50,226 bases of DNA, from positions 1-50,226 of the forward strand of contig NZ_JAJDOP010000017.1 of NCBI RefSeq assembly GCF_020595095.1, written 5' to 3'. The DNA is from Microvirga rosea. Its GTDB lineage: Bacteria; Pseudomonadota; Alphaproteobacteria; Rhizobiales; Beijerinckiaceae. Below, piece after piece: positions 1 through 8,633 of the stretch (positions within the stretch are counted from its first letter, which is position 1; every line of letters starts with the position of its first letter). The notes under the pieces are model-generated. The model had not been told where the DNA came from. It saw only the letters and a list, made by a program, of their open reading frames with translations, and ran no database searches. Both the position numbers and the translations under genes were made by a program.

Positions 1-1
1 G

Positions 2-127
2 GAGCAGGCAAAGGCGAAGCCGACCTTGCTGGGATGGTTCGTCGGCCAGGTGATGAAGCAGACCGGCGGCAAGGCCAACCCGCAGGCGGTGAACGAGATG
101 CTGAAGGCGAAGCTCGGTATCGAATGA
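2..127 (+). CDS. gatB: GatB C-terminal end (Asp-tRNA(Asn)/Glu-tRNA(Gln) amidotransferase subunit B), partial
   Basis: The reading frame is open from the window edge to TGA at 125-127 and encodes 41 residues. It contains LLGWFVGQVMKQTGGKANP, followed by a helix ending AKLGIE, which is the characteristic tail (tRNA-binding YqeY-like region) of GatB. GatB with GatA and GatC transamidates mischarged Glu-tRNA(Gln) or Asp-tRNA(Asn). The 5' part lies outside the window. This is the only clear core-genome gene here and marks the chromosomal side of the accessory region. The 174 bp after the stop hold nothing I can identify. Confidence 0.9.
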   Translation, partial: EQAKAKPTLLGWFVGQVMKQTGGKANPQAVNEMLKAKLGIE

Positions 128-301
128 TCCACGGCGACATCCCGGCGAGAGCAAAGTATGTTGTCGCCGTGCCATCGCTGAGATCGGGTTCACATCGCAG
201 AGCAAGTCTACTGACAGATACAACAGGCTCGACGCGATTGTGACGCGCGGCTTGGCGCTATCACCCTAGTTCCATAAGACGAAGCCGCGCCTCCGAGCCA
301 C

Positions 302-610
302 CTAGCTTTCCGATAGTGAGTTGCGGAACACATCGACCTTCGTCTCTAGGCATCGCCGAAGACTAAGGTCTGTCGAACCGACTGCATACCAGCCCTCGGG
401 CTTCTGGTAGAAATCCAGGCCGCGGCCGACCTTGATGGTCCAGCCGTTATCCAATCTGACCTCACGGTCATGCATCTTTTCATTCAGCCTGACCTCGAGC
501 GCCACGTCATATTCCAAGAGGCTCTGCTTGAGCTCGTCCAGCTTTTCCTGGAGCCCAGCCATATCGGTCTGTTGGTCGCAAGAAGTGATGAGGGTATCCG
601 AAACGCCGCC
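302..610 (-). pseudogene. MIT C-terminal domain protein fragment (5' part lost)
   Basis: On the minus strand, about 100 residues read as the C-terminal part of a bacterial MIT_C (phospholipase D-like) domain protein. Visible pieces are TLITSCDQQ, a helix with LDELKQSL, the core HDREVRLDNGWTIKVGRGLD, then FYQKPEGW and a tail with LRRCLETKVD. The frame stays open to 787, but upstream of about 610 the residues are antisense to a DNA ligase and no longer look like this family. The N-terminal portion appears removed by a recombination joint with the ligase fragment. The MIT_C domain is known from eukaryotic MITD1, and bacterial homologues occur beside nuclease or helicase genes. Function here is probably lost. 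Confidence 0.55.
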
Positions 611-1567
611 TCGTCCCAGGTTCCACTGCCCAGAAGGATTGCGGTTGAACTGGCCCTTCTGACAAAGCACGCGCCGGAAGGCGATCAGTGGTTCCACGAG
701 GCAAAGTATGACGGCTACCGCATGCTGGCTGGAATCGAAGATTGCCAAGCCCGTCTCGTGACGCGAAACAACCAGGATTGGACGCACCGGTTTCCAGAGC
801 TGGCCGAAGCTCTCGCCAGATTCGCCCCTCGCGGCACGATCTTCGACGGAGAAATCTGCAAGCTCGCTGACTCAGGCCTCAGTTCGTTTGCGGCCCTGCA
901 GCAGGCGCTCTCAGACGAGGCGACAGCGGACTTGGTCTATTACGCCTTTGATCTGCTTTTCCACGAGGGGGTCGATCTGCGGCAACGTCCGCTCGAGGAG
1001 CGTAAACGGCTACTAGCTCAGATCCTGACCAATGCCCCACCAACCGTTGTTTTGAGCCAGCACCAAGTCGGTAATGGGCCGGAGATATATGCCCGAGCCT
1101 GTTCCCTTCACATGGAGGGCATTGTCTCGAAACGGCGGACGTCGCCCTACATCGGGGCTCGCAGTCCCGACTGGCTCAAGACGAAATGCCTCAATACCGA
1201 GGAGTTTGTCATTATCGGCTATACCGATCCGCAGCGTTCGCGGGTCGGCTTCGGGGCCCTTCTCGTTGGTTATTACACCCCATCTGGAGAGCTGACCTAC
1301 GCCGGCAAGGTCGGGACCGGTTTTACCACCGACCTCTTGTTGTCGATGCACGACATGCTGAGCTCGATCGAGCGGAGTTCACCAACTGCGGTCTTGCCGA
1401 AAGGCACCTACATGCGCGCTCCCGTTCATTGGGTCGAACCCCGATATGTCGCACAGGTCGAGTTCTCCGAGTGGACTCGAGACAATATCCTCCGCCATCC
1501 TGCTTTCCTTGGACTGCGGGAAGATAAGCCCGCGCGCGAGGTCATCGTTGATCGGTCATCTCAGTAG
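470..1567 (+). CDS. ATP-dependent DNA ligase (LigD ligase domain type), 5'-truncated
   Basis: From about residue 57 the 365-residue product is a complete ATP-dependent DNA ligase core of the NHEJ LigD type. Motif I is EAKYDGYR with catalytic Lys79. Further motifs are DGEIC (127-131), YYAFDLLF (157-164), MEGIVSKR (215-222) and WLKTKC (235-240), then an OB-fold ending with LREDKPAREV. The first 55 residues are antisense to the MIT_C fragment and have no ligase character. The ATG at 470 is simply the only in-frame start, so translation is doubtful. The family seals nicked DNA after end joining, usually with Ku and often with polymerase and phosphoesterase domains. None of those is present, so this looks like a remnant, though the catalytic core is intact. 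Confidence 0.7.
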   Translation: MHLFIQPDLERHVIFQEALLELVQLFLEPSHIGLLVARSDEGIRNAASSQVPLPRRIAVELALLTKHAPEGDQWFHEAKYDGYRMLAGIEDCQARLVTRNNQDWTHRFPELAEALARFAPRGTIFDGEICKLADSGLSSFAALQQALSDEATADLVYYAFDLLFHEGVDLRQRPLEERKRLLAQILTNAPPTVVLSQHQVGNGPEIYARACSLHMEGIVSKRRTSPYIGARSPDWLKTKCLNTEEFVIIGYTDPQRSRVGFGALLVGYYTPSGELTYAGKVGTGFTTDLLLSMHDMLSSIERSSPTAVLPKGTYMRAPVHWVEPRYVAQVEFSEWTRDNILRHPAFLGLREDKPAREVIVDRSSQ

Positions 1568-1712
1568 GATCGGAGATCCCGTCGCGGCGTATCCAGCATT
1601 TCCTCGAGAGCGGGATTAATTTTCCCTGGATCAAAGCCCGATGAAGTGTCATGCCGTCCTAACCCTAGGACCTTCCAGCCTCGGGTTTTGTTTATCCAAG
1701 GGCGGACAATAG

Positions 1713-2345
1713 ATGCTTAGAGTCAGTATGATCGCTGCTTCGGTCGCCTTGTCGGCCATGTTGATGTGCCCCGCCTCGGCACAGACTGGGACGAAAGGAG
1801 CAGAACCGAGAGCAAGCTCGGGCCCGAGCCCTGTCTATGTTAACGGATCCTGGCTAGTTCAAAAGCCGGATAGCGTTCCGGGGAAGAGGATCTACCGTCG
1901 GTACTCCTTCACGAAGGATATGGACCTACCGAACGTGATGCTCTTTCAATGTCCGAAAGAAAGACGCGAATTCGTTCATCTCAGTTTGGAGATGAAGCGA
2001 GTTGGACCTATCGGCGCGGCCTTCTCAACTGAATTCGAGGATTTCCAGGCGCGGTTTCTCGTCGATGACAAGAGGAGCTTTTCTCTCCCTGGGGAGCTTA
2101 TCAAAACCGAACTCTTTTTTGACCGCACTCCTGAGACCGCCGATGATTTCGACAGTCTCCTCATGGCACAGGAGTTTCAGATGAGACTCGGTCAGCGGCA
2201 GGTCCGGGTTATTTTTAAGGTGCTGCCTGAGTTCACCAAGGCATTGCCCGACATCCTTAAAGCCATGAAGGCCCCTCCGGCGTCGTTCCTAACGACTCAA
2301 GAGGCTATACGCGACTGTCGCCTATATCGTGCTGAGGCCTCGTAG
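1713..2345 (+). CDS. Hypothetical exported protein (210 aa)
   Basis: I do not recognise this family. The first 24 residues form a classic Sec signal peptide (Met-Leu-Arg, a hydrophobic stretch SMIAASVALSAMLM, then a likely cleavage after PASAQ). The mature part is hydrophilic with a mixed alpha/beta look and two cysteines (in FQCPKERR and in RDCRLYR near the C-terminus) that could pair. ATG 1713 or ATG 1728 could start it; neither has a strong ribosome binding site. It probably acts in the periplasm. The next gene downstream is convergent (2367-2651, minus strand), so the gene seems to stand alone. Confidence 0.7.
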   Translation: MLRVSMIAASVALSAMLMCPASAQTGTKGAEPRASSGPSPVYVNGSWLVQKPDSVPGKRIYRRYSFTKDMDLPNVMLFQCPKERREFVHLSLEMKRVGPIGAAFSTEFEDFQARFLVDDKRSFSLPGELIKTELFFDRTPETADDFDSLLMAQEFQMRLGQRQVRVIFKVLPEFTKALPDILKAMKAPPASFLTTQEAIRDCRLYRAEAS

Positions 2346-2366
2346 CGACTAGTCTGCAAGACGCAC

Positions 2367-2651
2367 TCACCCTCGTGGGATATGCGGACATTCGTAAGGG
2401 GGCATACAATCGTCCTGGTTCATCCCCATGATTGAGGCTGCAAGTGGGCTCTGTTGGTCTAAGTCCCTAGAGGCGAGGAAGGTCTTGACCGCGTTCACAA
2501 GCGCCGGCTCTACGCTGACCCTGGCCTCGCCGTGGACCCTGAGGAAATCGGCTGCTTGCCCCAGCGCATCGAGCATCCTGACGATTTCGACAACAGTGCC
2601 GACAGTGATATTGACGGCCTGCCTGCCGCTATAAAGACGGGGTTCGGTCAT
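2367..2651 (-). CDS. Hypothetical protein (94 aa)
   Basis: This small unrecognised protein is encoded directly downstream of the lipoprotein gene on the same strand (10 bp gap), so it is probably co-transcribed with it. The sequence has an N-terminal LYSGRQAVNITVGTVVEIV stretch, a helical middle, and a short C-terminal tail with two cysteines (CMPPYEC). No signal peptide or membrane segment is visible. The pairing with the lipoprotein is the only functional hint. Confidence 0.55.
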   Translation of the reverse strand: MTEPRLYSGRQAVNITVGTVVEIVRMLDALGQAADFLRVHGEARVSVEPALVNAVKTFLASRDLDQQSPLAASIMGMNQDDCMPPYECPHIPRG

Positions 2652-2661
2652 TGTTCACCTC

Positions 2662-3660
2662 TCAGAATGGAAGCAGTGACTGGTTGATAATGACGGTGTT
2701 GGCCCGGTTATTCAGTTCATAGCGGATGATGTTCTGCTGGATGGCGAGGGCGGCGCGGCGCTCAGCCGGTGTTCCGGAAGCATTGACGAGCTGACCTCCG
2801 AAGACCTTTATTGCTTGGGCTTCGGACAAGGATTCCACGGGCCGGGAGAAGGCAACGATGAGTTTGTGAATGTCGGTGCGGCTCGCAGTCGCCGTAAACG
2901 TCCCATCTGCCAAGCGCACTTCGTCTCGGATCGGCGAAAGATGAATGCCCGGAGTTGCAGAACCGAAGATCTTCGTCTCAAACTGCAGGTTATTGACGAC
3001 CGTTGGCGCGCCCTGAGGCTTGTCGGCAGGCCCTCCGAGATTGGCGAATTCAGCGAGGTCGACGAAATCGTCAATCATTTTAGCAAAGCCGACATTCCCT
3101 GTGATCGGGTACATGTAGTCTTTGTCTAGGTTTTTGTCCTTGCAGTAATTTTCCTTCACGTCACGCAGGAGACCCACGAAGGTATCGGTGACGGTGAAGT
3201 TCTGGATATTCTGCCGTGAGCGATCGACTCCCGCACTAAGGCCTAGAGTCCGCGTACCACGAAAGAAGGTGTGTAGCAGGCTTGCTCCGCCGCCCAGATT
3301 ATTCACCTCTTGACCATCGAAGCTGAAATTATAGGCGATCGCCGCCTGACCGTACTTGCCGATATAGGATCGTGTGATCTTGTCGAGCGGCCAAAGATTG
3401 ATGATGTTTGGATCGATCTGGTCGTGAGCGAGCCTATCACCGAGTTCCTTCGCTTTGGGGTCGGATCTACTGAGCAGCCAGTAAGCCAGTTTGTCTTTGA
3501 CTGCCTCGCGAGCCTCGCAGCGGATCTTCTTCACGATCTTGAAGCTGGAATAGCTTGTCACATCATCAGGCAGTGGAGCGATGGCGCAGCCGCCGGCTGC
3601 TAGGCCGAGGCCTAAGATTACTAAGCGCGATGCCGTTGCGCTCCACCAAGCTGCCCCCAT
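2662..3660 (-). CDS. Hypothetical lipoprotein (332 aa)
   Basis: The N-terminus carries a lipoprotein signal with a lipobox-like LAAGGC (modified Cys at about residue 25), so the product is probably lipid-anchored in an envelope membrane. The mature part is about 300 residues with a glycine-rich stretch (NNLGGGASLLHTFF) and polar helices; no enzyme motif is recognised. It is first of a probable two-gene unit with the 94-residue gene. The gene starts 82 bp before the first recognisable transposase codons, so its upstream region may have been replaced when the ISKra4 remnant arrived. Confidence 0.7.
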   Translation of the reverse strand: MGAAWWSATASRLVILGLGLAAGGCAIAPLPDDVTSYSSFKIVKKIRCEAREAVKDKLAYWLLSRSDPKAKELGDRLAHDQIDPNIINLWPLDKITRSYIGKYGQAAIAYNFSFDGQEVNNLGGGASLLHTFFRGTRTLGLSAGVDRSRQNIQNFTVTDTFVGLLRDVKENYCKDKNLDKDYMYPITGNVGFAKMIDDFVDLAEFANLGGPADKPQGAPTVVNNLQFETKIFGSATPGIHLSPIRDEVRLADGTFTATASRTDIHKLIVAFSRPVESLSEAQAIKVFGGQLVNASGTPAERRAALAIQQNIIRYELNNRANTVIINQSLLPF

Positions 3661-3741
3661 GGCACACTCCGGTTTTTCTCGCAGGGCAGCGTTGCAGGAC
3701 GGTTAGGAAAAGACAGAGCAAAAACGGATGATTTCCCGTCT

Positions 3742-4944
3742 CTTTGGGGCAATCTCAGCGGACGTTCCGCGTCGGGACATGGATACTCGATCGCGTTCCG
3801 GACCTTGTTCGGCGATGTCCAGCTCAAAAGCCCGCGCTTCTACGTTCCCAAAGAGCGGCAGGCCAACTGTCCGGCAACGATCTCGCCTCTGACGCAGTTG
3901 CTTCCCGATCATATTGCGCCGGAGCGCCTGTACCTCGAGACCCGCTGGGCTTCGCTTGTCCCCTATGCGGCAGCCGCCGATCTCCTGGCCGACGTGCTTC
4001 CTATCGGGAGCGGCGTCAATGCAACGACGGTCCGTCAGCATGTGCTCCGTGCCGCCGAGCGGATGGAAGACGATCTCGCTGAACAGCGGACTTCATTCAC
4101 CGACGGCAGAGATCCTCGCGAGTGGGAGGATCTGCTGATACCGGATGGGCGGATGGTCATTGGCCTCGACGGCGGCTACATCCGCGATTGGCGCGAGAGA
4201 AAAAAGAACTTCGAGCTCATCGTCGGCCGGTCCATGCCCGAAGAGGGAGACGCCCGATACATCGGCTTCGTTCATGGTTATGATCGCAAGCCGCATCGTC
4301 GCATCATTGACCACCTCCACCGGCAGGGTTTCCAGGTCGATCAGGATCTGACCTTCATCACAGACGGCGGAGAGGTCCGTGTGCTTGCCGAGCGGATCAG
4401 CCCGTGCAGCGAGCATGTGCTCGACTGGTTCCACATCACCATGCGGATCACGATCCTGCGCCAGTTTGCTCAGGGACTGGTGCACCATGACAAGGAGGCC
4501 GGGACGGCGGCTCTGGATGAGCTGCGCCGGATCAAGTGGTTCCTGTGGCACGGCAACACGTATCGCGCTCGGGAGGCTATCGATAACCTTCTCCTCGACC
4601 TTGAGGCTCTCGACAGTCGCTATCCCAACCTGCGCAAGTTCAAGATCGCGATGCGGGAGTTCCAGGTCTATATCGTCAGCAATGAAGCGAGCCTGATCAA
4701 CTATGGCGAGCGCTACCGGTCCGGTGAGCGGATCTCCTCGGCCTTCGTTGAGGCGACGGTGAACGCGGTTATCAGCAAGCGCTTTGCCAAGAAGCAGCAG
4801 ATGCAGTGGAGCCGACGCGGGGCTCATCTGCTGTTGCAGACGCGGACCAGGACCCTGGATGGCTCACTGCGTGCCGCATTCGAGCACTGGTATCCCGGCA
4901 TGATGAACGACAATGACAGGGGTCGCAGACAGGCCGCTGCTTGA
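3742..4944 (+). pseudogene. ISKra4-family transposase, 5'-truncated
   Basis: The product reads as the central and C-terminal part of an ISKra4-family transposase. It has FRTLFGDVQLKSPRFYVPK near the start, GSGVNATTVRQHVLRAAERM, the catalytic-region strand MVIGLDGGYIRDWR, LTFITDGGEVRVL with a second Asp, and CSEHVLDWFHITMRI. Family members are usually 450-500 residues. Here only about 400 codons are recognisable (from about 3742), and the only usable start is TTG at 3805, inside the conserved region. The frame is open further upstream without a start codon. The N-terminal part is therefore missing and the copy is probably dead. I could not define terminal inverted repeats. Confidence 0.75.
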
Positions 4945-5151
4945 TTGCCCCACAAAACCTCATGCTCTCCACAACCGCCCCCGTAAAAGGGCGAGTCGAT
5001 TTCAAGACCTTCCCCTAGGCCGGGCAATAGACCGCTGTAGATCTGGCGTATGTCCCAATATACATTTTAGTACTTCCGCCCTGCGTCAATATACGATCTA
5101 ATAGAGCCTGATCAAGTCTATAGTCAGTGGAGTAATCAGTGATCCAGTCCC

Positions 5152-5167
5152 TTGTAATCGATTACAA
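5152..5167. promoter_or_regulatory. Perfect 16-bp palindrome, candidate operator
   Basis: TTGTAATCGATTACAA is a perfect inverted repeat ending one base before the AGGAG ribosome binding site (5169-5173) of the Gly-rich repeat gene. Such a position suits a repressor or activator site controlling this gene. The 200 bp before it, after the transposase remnant, are AT-richer and hold no recognised gene. The binding protein is unknown. Confidence 0.45.
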
Positions 5168-5181
5168 CAGGAGATTTGTTC

Positions 5182-7029
5182 ATGGACACCAAAGTGAAAA
5201 GGCGGAAAGACAGCCGGGATGATCAGTCGACCGCTCACTACAGCGGCCGCTTACTGGCAATCACGAGTACCGGGCCTGTCCGAAGAGTACGGATAGCTGG
5301 CAGAGCTCTCCCGGTGGCTTCGGCCCTAACCGTCTTGACCGAACTTGCTGATCGCGCCGGCGGCGTGGATAGATCATACCGGTCAACGATCGCTCAACGG
5401 GTTAAGGGCAAAGCGGCGTATGAGGCGTGGATGAACTTCTACACGCCCCTCTCTCTCGGGCTTCTAACCCTTTCAGCTCGCGACCGTCTGTACGTGCTGT
5501 TCGAGATCCTTCGCCATATTAAGCGGGAAAACTCCGCTGCCGGCGTAGAGCCGCTTCTGGCGTCCGCTGTCAACGCCACTTGGCCCTTGCTGTCGGTCGA
5601 GGGCCTAGAAACGATCGTGGCCATAGCCAAACGACGTATTGCCGAGTCAACTTTCGCCACCCGGCACGCGACCTCTGTCTCTGACGCGACATCCATGACG
5701 ACGACATACCTCGCACCGGGCGAGCTACAGCGCATAGATGTGAGCCAATGGATCGATGAGTGGCGACTCCAGCCCACCAGGAACTTCTGGGGAGTGACGG
5801 ACGCGGCCGCGAACGGGCTTCTGGGCCGACTGGGCTTCGGTGGAGGACCTGCGGGTACGTTCGGCAGCTGGGGCGGGCCTGGACTGCCTGGCGCTAATGG
5901 CGACTTCGGCTACGGCGCCCCGGGCGGGTTCGGCGACATCCTTGGCCGACTGGGTTTTGGTGGAGGGCCTGCGGGCACATTTGGCAAGTGGGGCGGATCT
6001 GGGTTGCCTGGCAGCAACGGTGACTTCGGCTACGGCGCCCCAGGCGGGCTCGGCGACATCCTTGGCCGACTGGGTTTTGGTGGAGGGCCTGCAGGCGCCT
6101 TTGGCAAATGGGGCGGGCCCGGGTTGCCAGGCGGCAACGGGGGCTTCGGTGCCGCAGGCGGGCCTGACGACGCTCTCGGCAGGATTGGTCTCAGCCGCGG
6201 CCCGTTTGGTGCGTTCGACCCTGGGATCAATGGAGGGGCCACGGGGTTTGGCGCGGGGCTAGGACAGAGTGGGGCGATGCACCCGGAGGGCGATGGTTTC
6301 GGGCACCATCTAGTGGATTTCGCCAAATCCACGTGGCAGGCAGTAACGTTTGGCACGGCAGGCGTCAATGCTGCCGGTAAGCTCTTTGGTGAAAGCGCCG
6401 CCCCAGACGCCGCCAAAGACGCCGCCTCAGAAGCCGCCAAAGAAGCCGCCGCAGAAAAAGCCTCAGGACCCCTTGAAGTCGCCTCAAAGGCCACTGCTTT
6501 AGTGATACTAAGCCTTGGCGGTGCTTATTTGGTTGGCTCCGCACTAGCGGCTGCTGAGGATGCATCGGATGAGGCTACCAAAAAAGCTTGGGTGCCATCG
6601 ACGCCCGTGAATCCTGGCGATGGTCAGCAAGGAGGCGGCCAGCAAGGCAGTGGTCAGCAGGGAGGTGGTCAGCAGGGAGGTGGTCAGCAGGGCGGTGGTG
6701 AGCACGGTGGTCATGGCGGGCCCGATTCCGATCCGAAAAAACACCGTGAAGGCGACAGCTACCCCGACCCCGACGGTTCAGGTGTAGGCCCTGTGGATCC
6801 CACGTGGATCCCTGTCGATGACGGACCTGGATCTGGTGGCGGGAATCCATTGTGGTCTCCCGCGTACGACGGCGACGAGCCGCCGGATCCAACGATGATT
6901 TGGGATGAGAATGGGGGTGGCGGAACACCTAACACGACCGGTCGCGGGGTCGTGCTTGAGTTAGTCGCGGGGAAGGGATTGCTTGCCGGCGTCGTTCAAG
7001 TCGGACCTAGAACGTTTCAATTAACGTGA
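5182..7029 (+). CDS. Large Gly-rich repeat protein with predicted membrane segment (615 aa)
   Basis: ATG 5182 is chosen because AGGAG lies 8 bases upstream; a TTG two codons earlier is less likely. Residues 1-210 form a non-repetitive, mostly helical region without recognised motif. Three Gly-rich repeats of 40 residues follow (about 214-332), each beginning with LGRLGFGGGPAG. Then come an Ala/Lys/Glu helix (AAKDAASEAAKEAAAEKA), one hydrophobic segment (ALVILSLGGAYLVGSALAAA), six GQQGG-like pentapeptides (about 481-510), and an acidic Pro/Gly-rich tail. No signal peptide is evident. A surface, envelope-associated or scaffold protein is possible; an effector cannot be excluded. It stands between a transposase remnant and a convergent ABC cluster, so it seems monocistronic. 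Confidence 0.75.
   Translation: MDTKVKRRKDSRDDQSTAHYSGRLLAITSTGPVRRVRIAGRALPVASALTVLTELADRAGGVDRSYRSTIAQRVKGKAAYEAWMNFYTPLSLGLLTLSARDRLYVLFEILRHIKRENSAAGVEPLLASAVNATWPLLSVEGLETIVAIAKRRIAESTFATRHATSVSDATSMTTTYLAPGELQRIDVSQWIDEWRLQPTRNFWGVTDAAANGLLGRLGFGGGPAGTFGSWGGPGLPGANGDFGYGAPGGFGDILGRLGFGGGPAGTFGKWGGSGLPGSNGDFGYGAPGGLGDILGRLGFGGGPAGAFGKWGGPGLPGGNGGFGAAGGPDDALGRIGLSRGPFGAFDPGINGGATGFGAGLGQSGAMHPEGDGFGHHLVDFAKSTWQAVTFGTAGVNAAGKLFGESAAPDAAKDAASEAAKEAAAEKASGPLEVASKATALVILSLGGAYLVGSALAAAEDASDEATKKAWVPSTPVNPGDGQQGGGQQGSGQQGGGQQGGGQQGGGEHGGHGGPDSDPKKHREGDSYPDPDGSGVGPVDPTWIPVDDGPGSGGGNPLWSPAYDGDEPPDPTMIWDENGGGGTPNTTGRGVVLELVAGKGLLAGVVQVGPRTFQLT
5821..6177. repeat. Three tandem 120-bp repeats inside the Gly-rich gene
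   Basis: Units begin at 5821, 5941 and 6061, each opening with a near-identical block (CTTGGCCGACTGGGTTTTGG in units 2 and 3). The period is exactly 120 bp, 40 codons, so the frame is kept. Units 2 and 3 are closest to each other, and unit 3 degenerates near its end. Copy number could vary between strains. Confidence 0.9.
6622..6711. repeat. 15-bp minisatellite encoding GQQGG pentapeptides
   Basis: About six 15-bp units of the type GGTCAGCAGGGAGGT follow each other in frame, the last one diverged (GAGCAC). They encode Gly-Gln-Gln-Gly-Gly repeats between the hydrophobic segment and the acidic tail of the Gly-rich protein. Slippage in such a tract would change linker length without a frameshift. 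Confidence 0.85.
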
Positions 7030-7092
7030 GAGGCAGCGCCACCTGGAAGCACAGTGGTGAGAATGAAAAAACGACCTGCATCGGGCAGTATT

Positions 7093-7830
7093 TCACCAAA
7101 ATACAATTGCTCGGTGCAGCGTACGAACCAGAAGACCACAAGCCATACCTAATGCGGACAATGTAAAGATCGCGGCGAACATCATGCTGACGTCAAGCTG
7201 GCCTGCAAGGGATTTGATGACGTATCCCAAACCGCTTGTTGCCGCAATGAATTCGCCAACTACACATCCCGTGAGGCTTAATACCACCGCGATCTGCAAT
7301 CCGGTGAAGATGAAGTGTGCCGCCGACGGCAGCTTGACATCGCGCAGTGTCAACCAGCGACTAGCTCCAGCTGCTTTGTAGAGATCTAGAAGCTCCGACT
7401 TCGACGCATGCATTCCGGAAAAGGTATTCACGAATGTCGGAAAGAAGCACACGATCGCTGCGAGGAATACCTTTGACTCGGTCCCGATACCAAGCCAGAC
7501 GATCAGCAGTGGTGCGATGGCGACGACAGGCATGGCCTGAAGCGCCACGACAACAGGGAAGATGAACCGCGCTCCAACCCTGAACTCTCCGAGAAGGACG
7601 CCTAAGCCGACCCCAGCGCAGCACCCGACAACAAATCCCATCGCAGCAGCCTTCAGGGTTGCCAGAACATGGACATGTAACGTTCCTCTGACCAGACCAG
7701 TGTATAGTGCGCTGCCTACATCCGCCGGTGAGGGAAGAACGGTCGGATCAACGGAGAAGAAGAAGACGGAATAATGCCAGACTGCGAGGAGGACAGTGAG
7801 AGCCGCCAAAGGCGCAAGAATCCGTCTCAT
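7093..7830 (-). CDS. ABC transporter permease, SsuC/TauC-like
   Basis: This 245-residue inner-membrane protein has about six hydrophobic segments and the cytoplasmic EAA-type loop KAAGASRWLTLRDVKLPSA, which contacts the ATPase. Length and sequence fit the nitrate/sulfonate/taurine permease family. Its start overlaps the stop of the upstream permease by 4 bp, so the two are translationally coupled. Two different permeases with one ATPase and one binding protein point to a heterodimeric channel. The substrate cannot be read from the sequence; neighbouring genes suggest an amino-acid-derived compound. Confidence 0.88.
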   Translation of the reverse strand: MRRILAPLAALTVLLAVWHYSVFFFSVDPTVLPSPADVGSALYTGLVRGTLHVHVLATLKAAAMGFVVGCCAGVGLGVLLGEFRVGARFIFPVVVALQAMPVVAIAPLLIVWLGIGTESKVFLAAIVCFFPTFVNTFSGMHASKSELLDLYKAAGASRWLTLRDVKLPSAAHFIFTGLQIAVVLSLTGCVVGEFIAATSGLGYVIKSLAGQLDVSMMFAAIFTLSALGMACGLLVRTLHRAIVFW

Positions 7831-8633
7831 AGTGCGCTCCTTGGAGCCAGATTGACGATGTTGGTGGCAGGCCTATGCCAAAACACAATTTTCTGACCGG
7901 CTGCGCGCACGAGCGCGCTGCTGATCAAGCCTAAGATGCCCAACGCGAACATTGCGGCAATCGAGGTGGTTGTATCCAGGGTATTGGATGAATTCACGAT
8001 CAGGAAGCCGGTTCCCTGCGTGGCATTGATGAATTCCATGACCACGCATCCCACCAGGGCAAAAGAGGCCGAGATCTCGAGTCCGACGAAGAGTTGCGGA
8101 GCGGCTGACGGGATGCGCAGATGGAGCATAGTATGAAGTCTGCCCGCATTTGAGACACGGAACATATTGGACAAGTTCGGATCGACACTCTTCAATCCGG
8201 CGAAGGCGGACGTGAAAAGCGGGAAAAAGCAGATTAGAGCGACCAATGCGACTTGGCTCTGCATGCCAAATCCCACCCAGACGAAAACCAGAGGCGCAAT
8301 CGAGACTTTGGGGATGGATTGGAAGCAGAGGACCAGAGGGTAGAATGAGTTCTCAAGAACCGGAAATTCCGTCAGTAGAATTGCCAGGCTGAGAGCAATG
8401 GCGACGCCGATGCAGTAGCCAATAAGGGAGGCTGTTATCGTGGCGCCGATATGGGGCAGCATGTCTCCGCCGACGATGCCCGACCAAAGCCGCAGAAGAA
8501 CGTCGTCTGGAGATGGGATGAGATGTGACGGCGGCTTAAAAAGCGTGACCGCTGCATACCATGTAAGGAAAAGCACCGTTATTGTGAATAATGGAGCTAA
8601 GAGCGAAACGAGTTTGTCGGTGACCCTCAGCAT
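7827..8633 (-). CDS. ABC transporter permease, SsuC/TauC-like
   Basis: A 268-residue protein with about six membrane segments and a degenerate EAA loop (FRVSNAGRLHTMLHLRIPSA), homologous in layout to the next permease in the operon. It overlaps the upstream ATPase gene by 7 bp and the downstream permease gene by 4 bp, which argues for tight co-expression. It would form a channel heterodimer with its neighbour. Confidence 0.88.
   Translation of the reverse strand: MLRVTDKLVSLLAPLFTITVLFLTWYAAVTLFKPPSHLIPSPDDVLLRLWSGIVGGDMLPHIGATITASLIGYCIGVAIALSLAILLTEFPVLENSFYPLVLCFQSIPKVSIAPLVFVWVGFGMQSQVALVALICFFPLFTSAFAGLKSVDPNLSNMFRVSNAGRLHTMLHLRIPSAAPQLFVGLEISASFALVGCVVMEFINATQGTGFLIVNSSNTLDTTTSIAAMFALGILGLISSALVRAAGQKIVFWHRPATNIVNLAPRSAL

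Noticed and set aside
5821..6711. CRISPR-like repetition
   Set aside because: The 120-bp and 15-bp repeats are in-frame coding repeats without spacers, inside one protein gene.
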